64,000 nucleotides of DNA. Origin: a bacterium. Its GTDB lineage: Bacteria > Electryoneota > Electryoneia > Electryoneales > Electryoneaceae. The stretch covers positions 1 through 64,000 of the forward strand of contig JAIOHU010000137.1 of the NCBI GenBank assembly GCA_019912845.1, written 5' to 3'. Below are positions 44,842 through 54,466 of the stretch, one piece after another (the stretch's first letter is position 1; each line of letters begins with the position of its first letter). The translations under genes and the position numbers were made by a program. The notes under the pieces were generated by a model that was not told where the DNA came from, made no database searches, and saw only the letters and a list, made by a program, of their open reading frames with translations.

Positions 44842-44873
44842 ACAAACGCCCTCATCACAGAGGGCGTTTGTAT
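44842..44873 (+). terminator. Rho-independent-like terminator
   Basis: ACAAACGCCCTC (44842-44853) / GAGGGCGTTTGT (44860-44871), perfect 12-bp stem, then ATT. Confidence 0.65.
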
Positions 44874-44875
44874 TA

Positions 44876-45012
44876 TACTGATTCTTGGAATTATTGTCTT
44901 ATGCTGAACTGCAATATGTTTGTGTTGTTCGGATTACCGCTTTCCAATCAGTCCTAAAATCAATAATATTACTACTTTCCTGGATGCCAGCTAACCCCAC
45001 GCTGGCATGACG
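44876..45012 (+). repeat. Composite intergenic repeat, copy 1 (D motif + A palindrome)
   Basis: TACTGATTCTTGGAATTATTGTCT and CCTGGATGCCAGC...GCTGGCATGACG; inverted copy at 52660-52799. Confidence 0.55.
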
Positions 45013-45048
45013 AGATCAAACAATATTTTCGAGCATCGCTCTAATTGA

Positions 45049-47013
45049 CTATTTCCCAACACCAAAGAACACTCCCAGCAAAAGGGGAAGCAAGATCAGG
45101 AAAATTCCCATCAAACTTTCGCCTGCGATCAAGCCAGATGCCACTGGAACAGTAAAGGTTTTGTCAGTGGCTGATGATTTTTTGCTGATTATCCAGGCAA
45201 TCAATCCACCGAGAAACATTGAAAGCGAATACCAGAAGTGGAAGGTGAATGCCAGACCGATTCCCATAGGTGAGGGTACCCATTTTTTAGCTTTATCCGG
45301 CAACCACATGGGCAACAGAACGAGCAAAATTCCCACCAGACCACCAATCACCAAAGCCATCTGGGCTGTCGGGTGCAATGATTCAAAGCCATTTGCAAGT
45401 AATTTGGCAACAGAAGCCCAAACTTGTGCTGCAGGCGCAGGCCACTGATCTGTACCCAGTGCTGAGGCATCAGGAACCAATAGATAAAATGCTGGCACTG
45501 TAACCGCGGTACCGATAAATATTCCACTAAATTGAGCCAGAAACTGCTTTCGTGGATTCGCACCGAGCACATACCCACTTTTCAGATCGATCAAAAGGTC
45601 GGAAGCACTATCCGCAACTCCTGCAGTAATACAGGCAGCCATGAGATTTGTATTCGTCTGTTTTGGAGCAATCGCACCATAAGCTAGCTGGGTAACTTTT
45701 CCCATCGCTCCAACAGGTGTGGTATCCGTTTCGCCTGTTGTACGACAAGCGACTAAAGCCAGGAAAAACGACATCACAACTGCCAGCATCGCCATCCAGA
45801 GTGCCATCCCAAATGCAGCATGGGCAACCCAGACCACGCCAATCCCACCAGCAATAGCACCGGTTGCAAACCACGATCCGGGCACTTCGACTTTATCCAT
45901 CGCCAGAAGTTCGTCAGATTTCTGTGTAGGAGCGTTTTTGGAAAAAATGGCAGTCACACCACTGAATGCCCGTAAAATGGTTCGCCATTGTAGTCCAAAT
46001 GCCAGCAGACCGCTGGTGACCATACAGGATGCACCTCCCCACAATGACCAGGAAACCATAGTACGATAGTCCAGTGATTCAATGACTCCCATATTGTGCA
46101 TAATCGGCACCAGAATCACCCAGTTGATAATTGCTCCCAGCAGGACAGAGGTTGCGACACGTATCCCCATCAAGGCTCCGCCAGCCATCAGCAATACACT
46201 ACCTTCCACCCCAACGGTATATTCAAGGGCACGTTTGCCAAAGAGTGGATAAACCTCATGGATGATATGAAACGGTTTCTTCAGCAATCCGATTTCGGAT
46301 AACATCACAAAACCATCACGTAAGAACGCGACCAAAGCACCAAGTCCACCAGCAAGGAATAGGGCTTTTGCGCTTTTTTCACCCTGCTCTTCGCTAAGAA
46401 TAGCATCTTCAAAATCTTCTTCTTTTTCAGCGGCACTTTTTTCATCCATCCCGACATCTGCAACAGGCCCTTCGGTAGCTGGAGAATGTTCATAGTCCGC
46501 GTGTAAAGATCTGAGTGTCATTGCTGCAGCAATACCTGATGGAAAACGGAGACGTTCGATATTGATCATCTGACGTTTCATGGGAATTGCCAGGGTAACA
46601 CCAAGTACAGCGAGGAAAAATATCCAGAGGGTAAGTTGACCATAAGGAATGTGATGACCGTTTATGAGCAGAAATGCGGCTATCGCTGAAACCAATGTTC
46701 CACCAGTCGAATAACCAGCAGAAGAAGCCGTAGACTGCATGGAGTTATTTTCGAGAACGGTCATCTCGGATCTGGCAAAGCCCAGCTTTTTGAATGTTTT
46801 CCAGATCGCAAAACTAAGCACACAAGAGGTAATCGCAACCCCGAAGCCCCAACCGGTTTTCAAGCCGATGTACAAATTGGAAAGGGACATAATCGCGCCG
46901 AGGAAGGAACCCATCAATACAGCTCGCAGGGTCAGTTGTTTCATCTCGCCACGGTAATGCTGGTGGAACCATTGTAATTCCAGTTCTTCCGGGGTGGGTC
47001 TTTTCGCTGCCAT
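45049..47013 (-). CDS. OPT family oligopeptide transporter
   Basis: GSFLGAIMSLSNLYIGLKTGWGFG, SASDLLIDLKSGYVLGANPRKQF, polytopic. Confidence 0.92.
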   Translation of the reverse strand: MAAKRPTPEELELQWFHQHYRGEMKQLTLRAVLMGSFLGAIMSLSNLYIGLKTGWGFGVAITSCVLSFAIWKTFKKLGFARSEMTVLENNSMQSTASSAGYSTGGTLVSAIAAFLLINGHHIPYGQLTLWIFFLAVLGVTLAIPMKRQMINIERLRFPSGIAAAMTLRSLHADYEHSPATEGPVADVGMDEKSAAEKEEDFEDAILSEEQGEKSAKALFLAGGLGALVAFLRDGFVMLSEIGLLKKPFHIIHEVYPLFGKRALEYTVGVEGSVLLMAGGALMGIRVATSVLLGAIINWVILVPIMHNMGVIESLDYRTMVSWSLWGGASCMVTSGLLAFGLQWRTILRAFSGVTAIFSKNAPTQKSDELLAMDKVEVPGSWFATGAIAGGIGVVWVAHAAFGMALWMAMLAVVMSFFLALVACRTTGETDTTPVGAMGKVTQLAYGAIAPKQTNTNLMAACITAGVADSASDLLIDLKSGYVLGANPRKQFLAQFSGIFIGTAVTVPAFYLLVPDASALGTDQWPAPAAQVWASVAKLLANGFESLHPTAQMALVIGGLVGILLVLLPMWLPDKAKKWVPSPMGIGLAFTFHFWYSLSMFLGGLIAWIISKKSSATDKTFTVPVASGLIAGESLMGIFLILLPLLLGVFFGVGK

Positions 47014-47290
47014 GCGTGATCTCCCAAGTCAAATAGAGGTAAGTGGTTTTGAGCACTGCAAATATAGGGGAAATCAAGGGAGCGTGAAAGGAAAAGTGGG
47101 ATGAGTTACAAATTACGAATCAAGAGTCAATAATCAAGGATTTAATCCGAACCCAAAACTTAGTTTGATCATTGCCAACCCTACGTCAGCACAAATTCGG
47201 TTTGATCCCTGATTCCAAATTTCTAATTGAGACAATTCCCTTATGGCAGGAAAGTACTATAAAGCAAACTGTCTCCCGTCTAGGTGAGCA

Positions 47291-47713
47291 TTATTGCCAG
47301 GGTATACGGTCTAGCGTCCAGTGTATACCGTCAAGGTAGACCATTTCGGTATGGTCATCATCTAAGAATTTATATCCACGAACATAACTAGTGTCGTGCA
47401 CCTCATGGATAATAAAATCCTGCCAACAGTAACTACGACCCTTGAAAGATAAGGGTTGTACTGTGAAAGTTGTATCAGTAAGCTCTATGCATCCAAACTC
47501 TTTTAGGGTCTTCTGGCATCCATCCTCATAAGTATCTACTGCGAATTTATTCTCATAAAAAAAGAAAAAATTCCCTGAAAAGCCGCGAACTTCCCAAGCT
47601 GTATTCACCAATTCTTCAGGTACGGTTACCTCAATTACCGATGTCGCCCTTACCGGTTCGCTATCTTCAGAGCATCCCAAGAATAGCAGTAAAAGCAGTA
47701 TAAAGTATTTCAT
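47291..47713 (-). CDS. Small lipoprotein, paralog 1
   Basis: MKYFILLLLLFLGCSEDSEPVRATSVIEVTVPEELVNT; lipobox; ends TLDRIPWQ. Confidence 0.65.
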   Translation of the reverse strand: MKYFILLLLLFLGCSEDSEPVRATSVIEVTVPEELVNTAWEVRGFSGNFFFFYENKFAVDTYEDGCQKTLKEFGCIELTDTTFTVQPLSFKGRSYCWQDFIIHEVHDTSYVRGYKFLDDDHTEMVYLDGIHWTLDRIPWQ

Positions 47714-47788
47714 GTAATTTTCTCGTTTTCATAATCGACCAAGATTCCCTAAATTACCATACTTAAGCAATGAAAACCAAAGGATACA

Positions 47789-48337
47789 ATGAAAAGAGCT
47801 ATATTTCTGTTGCTACTTATAAGTAGTGCTGCAAGCGCAAAAGAAGTTGCCATTCGATTGTCACCAATTTTCAATAAAGTCGAATTTGGAGATTCGGATT
47901 TTGCACTCGGTGTTTTCGGGGGTGTTGATATTTCCTTCCGCGATAGCTTGTTCTTTTCATTTTATATCACCCATTTATCAATCAGCGAGAATACAAAGTT
48001 CGACCAATTGAACCAATCATACAACATCGGCTTCAATATTGCAGAGTTTGGTATAAACGCTAATGCGATTACGACACCCCATATCCGCACAAAAATTGGT
48101 GGTGTTTTGGGGATTGCCAAAGGATATATTAATCAAAGTGACAAACAAGTGCACTCATCTACAGGACTTTCTGCTAGAATATTTTATGATATTGAGGGTA
48201 ACCTCGCACCAGAAGTAAATCCATTTCTGACAGTCTCTTTCAGATATGCCAAACTGGGTGAATTTCGGAATGAACCTATTTATAATTTTTCTGGAGTTGT
48301 TTTTATGGTTGGACTAAGGCTTAGGCTGAGGACATAG
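47789..48337 (+). CDS. Secreted protein, probable small outer-membrane beta-barrel
   Basis: Signal peptide (MKRAIFLLLLISSAASA), alternating aromatic strands, ends VGLRLRLRT. Confidence 0.5.
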   Translation: MKRAIFLLLLISSAASAKEVAIRLSPIFNKVEFGDSDFALGVFGGVDISFRDSLFFSFYITHLSISENTKFDQLNQSYNIGFNIAEFGINANAITTPHIRTKIGGVLGIAKGYINQSDKQVHSSTGLSARIFYDIEGNLAPEVNPFLTVSFRYAKLGEFRNEPIYNFSGVVFMVGLRLRLRT

Positions 48338-48412
48338 CGACTCTCCCGTTTTTGCAATTTCGATTCCTCAATCCTTTATACCATATTCCAGGATCGGTGG
48401 GAATAAATAGCT

Positions 48413-48838
48413 TCAATTCCAAGGGATACGGGTAAGGTGAATGACTATATTTGGAATATGCCAGAAGTCTAACTCTGTCGAGTCCGGTTCTGTATATTTG
48501 TAATACTGGATCGAGGGGGCACTGTCTCCAATTTCCGAATACTCAAAATCATTTACGCAGTTTGCACGATGCTTGTTGGATTCAATTTTTAGCGTAAAGG
48601 ATGTATCGCTAACCTCTTCGCATAAATAAATTGATTCCGACATTAGGCAGTATTCGTTTTCAGTGGTAATGATGAACTCGGTCTCCGAAAAAATCATCTC
48701 TTCCCCGAAGTTGCTAGACCACCGCGTATTGACTAATTCTTCGGGCACAGTGATCTCAATTACCGATGTCGCCCTGACCGGTTCGCTATCTTCAGAGCAT
48801 CCTATGAAAAGCAGTAAAAGAATTATCAGATATCTCAT
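48413..48838 (-). CDS. Small lipoprotein, paralog 2
   Basis: MRYLIILLLLFIGCSEDSEPVRATSVIEITVPEELVNT, near-identical N-terminus to 47291-47713; ends HLTRIPWN. Confidence 0.65.
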   Translation of the reverse strand: MRYLIILLLLFIGCSEDSEPVRATSVIEITVPEELVNTRWSSNFGEEMIFSETEFIITTENEYCLMSESIYLCEEVSDTSFTLKIESNKHRANCVNDFEYSEIGDSAPSIQYYKYTEPDSTELDFWHIPNIVIHLTRIPWN

Positions 48839-49014
48839 GGTTTATCTTTGAGTTTAAAAATTTCGTTGTTTTTTTGTAGCTTGATAATCTGATCAAGCCT
48901 ATATTTTACTCCGAACACGGCAAAAGGAAGTATAGTCCAAAGGACTACTATCACGACAGTTGTAACCCCAAGCAACCCATAAATCGCCCCAAGTGCTCCC
49001 AAACTTGTAACCAT
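48835..49014 (-). CDS. Small TM protein (59 aa), ATGA-coupled to lipoprotein paralog 2
   Basis: Read directly: MVTSLGALGAIYGLLGVTTVVIVVLWTILPFAVFGVKYRLDQIIKLQKNNEIFKLKDKP*. Confidence 0.55.
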   Translation of the reverse strand: MVTSLGALGAIYGLLGVTTVVIVVLWTILPFAVFGVKYRLDQIIKLQKNNEIFKLKDKP

Positions 49015-49070
49015 AAAACCTCATATGTAGACGATAAAAGGTTTAACTCCTCATTCCTGATTAGTCAAGT

Positions 49071-49742
49071 TCAGGGAAGTTGATCGAGATGATCCAGCCA
49101 AAATTCCGGCTTCTCCAATTTCATTTTTTGATGATCGCCAAAGCCATAGGAGACAGCCGCCGCATGACAACCGGCAGCGTGGGCAGCTTGAATGTCCGCA
49201 GGGGTATCACCAATGACCAGGGTTTCGGAAGGAGTGGCATCCAGACGTTCGAGGGCAAGATGAATTACGAAGGGATCGGGTTTAACTGGTTTATCCTCAT
49301 CAGTCCCACAGATTTTATCGACTGAATCATGCAGCCCGATACCCTCCATCACAAACTGTGCCGCCTCCTCGAACTTGGTCGTTGCCACGGCGATATTTGC
49401 ACCACAATGACGTATTCTCGCGAGGCATTCTCTAACTCCAGGATAAAGTACCACTCCTGAAGGAAAATGGGCATCATGCCCGCGACGATAAGCGGTCACC
49501 AGACGATCAAACAACACGTTATCCATTTCATCAAAGATACCGTTCTCTCGCATATAGTAAGGAAAAATTTCAGAGAGAGGACGTCCAATCCATCTGGCAA
49601 CATCATCGATGGTAACACCATTGATATTCATTTCGGCGAGTGCAGTTATCACACCTTCACCGATTGCAATACGAGAATCTGTCAAGGTTCCATCGAGGTC
49701 GAAGATATAATGTTTGTAACGGCAGGGAGCTTTAGGGGTCAC
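49071..49742 (-). CDS. HAD hydrolase, phosphoglycolate phosphatase-like
   Basis: YIFDLDGTLTDS, AVATTK, KPDPFVI, LVIGDTPADIQAAHAAG. Confidence 0.9.
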   Translation of the reverse strand: MTPKAPCRYKHYIFDLDGTLTDSRIAIGEGVITALAEMNINGVTIDDVARWIGRPLSEIFPYYMRENGIFDEMDNVLFDRLVTAYRRGHDAHFPSGVVLYPGVRECLARIRHCGANIAVATTKFEEAAQFVMEGIGLHDSVDKICGTDEDKPVKPDPFVIHLALERLDATPSETLVIGDTPADIQAAHAAGCHAAAVSYGFGDHQKMKLEKPEFWLDHLDQLP

Positions 49743-50230
49743 TATGTTTTGTCCACTGTAGCATTTGTTTGTTTGCGGTGCAGGAGCATCATGGGAATGG
49801 GTTTCGGTTTAAGTGTGATCAAGGTATCCAGCCCGCCAACGATTTTACCAATGATGTTGACAGGTGTTGCAGGACGAATTTCACCATTCTGCGATATGGG
49901 TGTCGGACCCCAGAAAATACAGAAGGCATTTCCCAGTGGCCAGTAGGCGAGTGTACCGGGTTCAGTGATGGTGGAGACAGGCTTGTCCTCTCCGACATAG
50001 ACCGGTATCGAACCATACAACTCTTCGCCCCAATAGTCGCCAGCAAACTCTAAAGGCAGTTTCTTAATAATGGCACGGGCAGTAAGGGTGTTGTTCAGTT
50101 CAGCGGTAAGCGTCAAATCACCAACTACAATTTTTATTGGAAAGTTCACATCGCTCCTCGCACTCCTCAGGACAACATATGTACTTCCATGAATAGCTGA
50201 AAGGTATGCAGCGAATGAAAAGCACCTCAA
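49742..50230 (-). CDS. Cyclophilin-like fold protein (TM1367-like)
   Basis: ELNNTLTARAIIKKLPLEFAGDYWGEELYGSIPV...GTLAYWPLGNAFCIFWGPTP; N-terminal part probably not translated. Confidence 0.7.
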   Translation of the reverse strand: MRCFSFAAYLSAIHGSTYVVLRSARSDVNFPIKIVVGDLTLTAELNNTLTARAIIKKLPLEFAGDYWGEELYGSIPVYVGEDKPVSTITEPGTLAYWPLGNAFCIFWGPTPISQNGEIRPATPVNIIGKIVGGLDTLITLKPKPIPMMLLHRKQTNATVDKT

Positions 50231-50293
50231 GTAAAAAACAAAAGAATTTTAATTCATTTTGCGTAAATCCTGGAGACTGGAGCCACATCACAG

Positions 50294-51679
50294 GTGGAAG
50301 CCAAACCACCCATCGTGATATATTCGTCCACACTTCAAAATAGATCAAATATAAACTGGGAGATGAAAATGTTTCGCATAGGGATACGAAGGGAAGATAA
50401 GACAGATCAGGAACGTCGTGCACCACTGGCACCGCATCATGTAAGGCAATTAATAAAAGACAACGTTGTCGAAATTTACGTCGAACGAGCCGAGCAACGT
50501 GTTTACTCCCACGATGAATATGAAAATGCTGGAGCAAAAGTGGTGGATGATTTGCCCGAATGTGATCTTATTATGGGGGTAAAAGAAATTCCAGTGAGCC
50601 GTCTGCATGCAGGAAAACCGCACCTCTTCTTCTCCCACACCATCAAGGGTCAGGAATATAATATGCCGTTATTGCAATCCATTCTTGACCAGAATTGCAC
50701 CTTGATGGACTATGAGGTGGTTACAGATGAACAAAATCGACGATTGGTCTTTTTTGGTGTACAGGCGGGTCAGGCTGGAATGCTGAACAGCCTATGGAGT
50801 TTGGGACAACGTTATCAGAATCTTGGGATCGAAACTCCTTTCAAACATTTACGTCAAGCAAAAACCTACCCTTCGTTGGATGAAGCCAGAGAAGCTGTAA
50901 GTGCTGTGGGGGAGATGATTCGACGCGAAGGGTTACCAAAACAGATAACACCGTTTATTTGCGGGATTACTGGATATGGGAAGGTCTCACAGGGTGCACA
51001 GGAAATCTACGATCTACTCAAGCCAGAAACAGTTCATCCCGAAGAGCTGTCAAAAATGCGTGATGGGACACTGTTTTCCTCTGCCAACAGGGTCTACAAA
51101 ACAGTATTTAAGGAAGAACACTTTGTTAAGCGAATCGACAATACTGAACCATTCAATCTGCAAGAATATTTTTCCACTCCAGAACTGTACACCTCCTCCT
51201 TTGCACAACACTTTCCCTACCTGAACTGTTTGATAAATGCAATATACTGGGATGATCGTTATCCTCGTCTTATAACATGGGAAGACCTCACTACAATACT
51301 CGAAAAGAACTATCCTCTTGCTGTCGTCGGGGATATCACCTGCGATATCGATGGTTCGATCCAGTTTACGGTCGAAGCTACTGAGCCGAATAATCCGGTT
51401 TACGTGATTAATCCAGATTCACGAAAGCCGCAATATGGTTTTGAGGGTGACGGCATTCAGATGATGACAGTGGATATTCTTCCAACCGCAATCCCACGCG
51501 ATTCGACGAATGCCTTTGGCGATATGCTGGTTCCATTCATTCCAGGATTGGCGAAAACCGATTTTACGTTACCTTTCGACAAGCTGAATTGTCCACCAGA
51601 ATTCAAACGTGCGATTATTGCACACCAGGGAAAACTGACTCCTGAATTTACTGGACTGGAAGAGTTTCTGAAAAAATGA
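50294..51679 (+). CDS. Saccharopine/alanine dehydrogenase-like (LKR/SDH N-terminal type)
   Basis: GIRREDKTDQERRAPLAPHHVRQL, MGVKEIPVSRL, VGDITCDIDGSIQFT; probable start 50363 or 50369. Confidence 0.8.
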   Translation: MEAKPPIVIYSSTLQNRSNINWEMKMFRIGIRREDKTDQERRAPLAPHHVRQLIKDNVVEIYVERAEQRVYSHDEYENAGAKVVDDLPECDLIMGVKEIPVSRLHAGKPHLFFSHTIKGQEYNMPLLQSILDQNCTLMDYEVVTDEQNRRLVFFGVQAGQAGMLNSLWSLGQRYQNLGIETPFKHLRQAKTYPSLDEAREAVSAVGEMIRREGLPKQITPFICGITGYGKVSQGAQEIYDLLKPETVHPEELSKMRDGTLFSSANRVYKTVFKEEHFVKRIDNTEPFNLQEYFSTPELYTSSFAQHFPYLNCLINAIYWDDRYPRLITWEDLTTILEKNYPLAVVGDITCDIDGSIQFTVEATEPNNPVYVINPDSRKPQYGFEGDGIQMMTVDILPTAIPRDSTNAFGDMLVPFIPGLAKTDFTLPFDKLNCPPEFKRAIIAHQGKLTPEFTGLEEFLKK

Positions 51680-51725
51680 GCGTGAACATTCCAGACTCCA
51701 AGATATATGCTTTAGAAAATATCCA

Positions 51726-51758
51726 GGGAGATAGCTGTTTGCTGTCTCCCTTCTTTTT
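51726..51758 (+). terminator. Rho-independent terminator
   Basis: GGGAGATAGC/GCTGTCTCCC (one G.U) followed by TTCTTTTT. Confidence 0.75.
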
Positions 51759-51814
51759 GCGAAATTTTCCACAAGGTTTGTTATAAGTGATTGAAATTTG
51801 TTTAATTTCATGAA

Positions 51815-52612
51815 ATGAAATTGTATCGGGAAGATCACGATAGATGCTTTGGAGGAGAAAGGATGAGTGAAGTCTCACAAAATCCACAAGAGTACCAGGA
51901 AAACCCATCTTTATGGGTGTCACTTGCCGCCCAGATAGCAAAAAACAATGAAAGTCCACCCTTGGAATTGGTGGAAGCGCTGAAAATATCCGAACACCCG
52001 GTTATTAAAGACCCTTATGCAGCTCAACCCTATCTCTGGGAGCTGTTTGGAGTACCTCATCGAGACAAGGGATTGAGATGGCTTGATTCGCACGGATTGC
52101 TTGCAGAGATACTTCCAGCATGGGGAGGCAACGCTGTACGTAGGTCATTGCGTCTAAACGCCACCGAAAATGTCCACCTCGAAAAATGGCGCGAAGGGCT
52201 TGACGACGGCGTATTCAGGTTGATCTGCGATATTCATGATGTGGTTATTGATGGGCGATTAAATCGTTGGGCATGGACTGCTGTTGCGACCCTCCTGGCA
52301 GGCGGTGATACAGAAAATGCTATCCAATGGATGAAGTTTATCCGACGTGATCTCTACAAAGTAGGTGCAACAGAAGCGGAGATTATCTGGGTAGAGCGTG
52401 TGCTCACCAGTTTTAATCGCGGCCTGATGTTCATTCGTGGCGATGCGAAAGAGAGTGCCATGACTCCGGCTGTGGCGGTGGCTTGTTTGAGCACATTGCA
52501 TGCGTTGAAGGAAGGTCTAACGGAAACAGACTTCAAAGCAGCAGCCGAACGAATAAATGTAGCTCTTGCTGATCAGGTCAATCCACTGGATAACGATGAT
52601 GTTGAAAAGTAA
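51815..52612 (+). CDS. Hypothetical protein resembling the helical C-terminal part of CCA-adding enzymes
   Basis: YLWELFGVPHRDKGLRWLDSHGLLAEILPAW; no nucleotidyltransferase domain; likely start 51863 (MSEVSQNPQEY). Confidence 0.45.
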   Translation: MKLYREDHDRCFGGERMSEVSQNPQEYQENPSLWVSLAAQIAKNNESPPLELVEALKISEHPVIKDPYAAQPYLWELFGVPHRDKGLRWLDSHGLLAEILPAWGGNAVRRSLRLNATENVHLEKWREGLDDGVFRLICDIHDVVIDGRLNRWAWTAVATLLAGGDTENAIQWMKFIRRDLYKVGATEAEIIWVERVLTSFNRGLMFIRGDAKESAMTPAVAVACLSTLHALKEGLTETDFKAAAERINVALADQVNPLDNDDVEK

Positions 52613-52659
52613 AGAAATCAATCGATTTTATTACGGTTCTCGAAAATAAGATCCACTCG

Positions 52660-52799
52660 CGTCATCCCGGTGATGAGTTGGGCCGAGATCCAGTAAGGAA
52701 TTAATATTCTTCATTATAGGATAGAAGGGAATGTAAGAAATCCAGGCAATCCGAACACTTAGCAGTTTTAAGATGAGACAATAATTCCAAGAATCAGTA
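52660..52799 (-). repeat. Composite intergenic repeat, copy 2
   Basis: GTCATCCCGG...GATCCAG palindrome plus AGACAATAATTCCAAGAATCAGTA (24 nt identical, inverted, to 44876-44899). Confidence 0.5.
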
Positions 52800-52831
52800 T
52801 GTATCCAGCCCTAAAAATCAGCGCATCTATC

Positions 52832-52858
52832 CCGCAATATCTTCGGATATTGCGGAAC
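52832..52858. repeat. UNCG-loop hairpin repeat, copy 1
   Basis: CCGCAATATC-TTCG-GATATTGCGG then AAC. Confidence 0.55.
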
Positions 52859-52910
52859 GTAAATGCAGGAATTCTTACCTCTAGTGCATCAACTCACATT
52901 TTTTGATAAC

Positions 52911-52983
52911 TGGCTTTGGACTTGTCCAAAGTTTAATAATTCTCGTGTTCGTTTTATTAAACCTTGGATAAATCCAAGGCCAA
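52911..52983. repeat. Nested palindromic repeat (family B), full copy
   Basis: TGGCTTTGGACTTGTCCAAAGTTTAATAA ... TTTATTAAACCTTGGATAAATCCAAGGCCAA. Confidence 0.55.
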
Positions 52984-53006
52984 TCAATCAGTCCATTAGA
53001 ATCGAA

Positions 53007-53327
53007 CTACTTATCCAGAATGTCTTCCACCCAGGTCATGTTTGCCATGGATGCCGGAAAACCGAGTGTGGGGATACCAAGCAATGCAACCTGACGTATT
53101 TCCTCATCAGTCAAGCCGATCTCCAGTGCCTTCCGGGTTTGTGAGTGGACTCCACCTTCAAGCCGCGCGCCCATAGCCAGCCCCAGTTTAACCAGCGCAC
53201 GCGATCGTTCATCCAGCGGTCCATGTTCGTGGATTTTTTCGCCCATTTTACGGTAAGCTGCGGCGATCTCAGGATACGTTTTACAGAATTCGGTGTAGGT
53301 TTTTGGCAGGTTCATCTGTACCCCCAT
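53007..53327 (-). CDS. Carboxymuconolactone decarboxylase family protein
   Basis: LDERSRALVKLGLAMGARLEGGVHSQTRKALEIGLTDEEIRQVALLG. Confidence 0.85.
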   Translation of the reverse strand: MGVQMNLPKTYTEFCKTYPEIAAAYRKMGEKIHEHGPLDERSRALVKLGLAMGARLEGGVHSQTRKALEIGLTDEEIRQVALLGIPTLGFPASMANMTWVEDILDK

Positions 53328-53350
53328 TTGGTTGTTCTTTTGTTATAATT

Positions 53351-54418
53351 TTATTCTTGATGAAACGGATAGACACCACTCCAGAATCGTTGCCATCCAG
53401 ATTCGCTAGTTTCAGAGCCTTTCTCAGGCTCACTCATATCATCATCATGAACGACGACTTCATCTTCGCTTTTCTTTTTTCCACCAGGGAAAACCCTGCC
53501 GAAAGTATTTCGTTTCAGAAGGTCAGCAACATCACGCGCCCAACGTTCAAGTTTGCTTCGGTATTTTCTGGCAGCTTCTTCTGATGACCAGGGACGGTAG
53601 CTTCGGCAACGGTCAACAGCAGCATGACCTGCAACCGAAGTTAGCAAGCCACTGAACAACCCTTCCGAAAAAGGTTCACCATATCGTCCAACCAGGGGAA
53701 TATGTCGCCCCAAACCAATCCAGAGATTATCCATATTACCAAGCAGGTTCACCGCAGCGACCACACGTGCGATATCATAAAAGATCGACCATGTTTCACG
53801 TACTGAAGGACGGCTCCGGTAGACACGAATTATTTGGTTGATCATACGAAAGTTTCGGTTCAATACGATGTACATATCAATGCTGCGATAGGGCGAAAGC
53901 GTAGTACCGAGTGAAACAATACCAACATTGTCAGCGATGATCTCTTCGGCTCTTTTATCCAGGATGGTAAGCAGGGGAGCCATGTTTTCTGTTTCGATTG
54001 CCTGCACTTCCTGCTGAAACTCGCCGGCGTTCCCAAGTGGTGAACCGAGCTTCTCAACTCGATTACGGAAAGTGGTCAAACGTTGCGGGGTTTTCTCTTT
54101 CAACAGTGGGTTCGCTTCAAAACGCTCGACCAGCATGAGCAGATATTTACGAAAACGTATCGCATCACGAACCGAAACATCACCCTCTGTGGGTAAGGGT
54201 GGTGCTTTGGGCACCTTCCCAAAACTGAAAATCCCACGTACCTGCCAGACAAGGTATCCCAACAGGAGAGCAATCAGAACAAGAAAAGCATACCCGGCAT
54301 AAGGATGAACCTCTTTCAAGGTTACATAAGCACGCAATACTTCCATGATTGCGAAGATGGAGAACAAAATACCAACAGCAACCAGAGCACGTTCGATATT
54401 ATTCAGTAGGGGTTTCAT
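53351..54418 (-). CDS. DUF697-like membrane protein
   Basis: Two TM segments, VSLGTTLSPYRSIDMYIVLNRNFRMINQI, GLLTSVAGHAAVDRCRSYRPW; start moved to Met at 54418 because the track ORF start lies in a repeat. Confidence 0.6.
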   Translation of the reverse strand: MKPLLNNIERALVAVGILFSIFAIMEVLRAYVTLKEVHPYAGYAFLVLIALLLGYLVWQVRGIFSFGKVPKAPPLPTEGDVSVRDAIRFRKYLLMLVERFEANPLLKEKTPQRLTTFRNRVEKLGSPLGNAGEFQQEVQAIETENMAPLLTILDKRAEEIIADNVGIVSLGTTLSPYRSIDMYIVLNRNFRMINQIIRVYRSRPSVRETWSIFYDIARVVAAVNLLGNMDNLWIGLGRHIPLVGRYGEPFSEGLFSGLLTSVAGHAAVDRCRSYRPWSSEEAARKYRSKLERWARDVADLLKRNTFGRVFPGGKKKSEDEVVVHDDDMSEPEKGSETSESGWQRFWSGVYPFHQE

Positions 54419-54466
54419 CCTGTTAAGGTAGCTCGAAAAGGAGGTATTCTCAAAACTCAAGCATAA

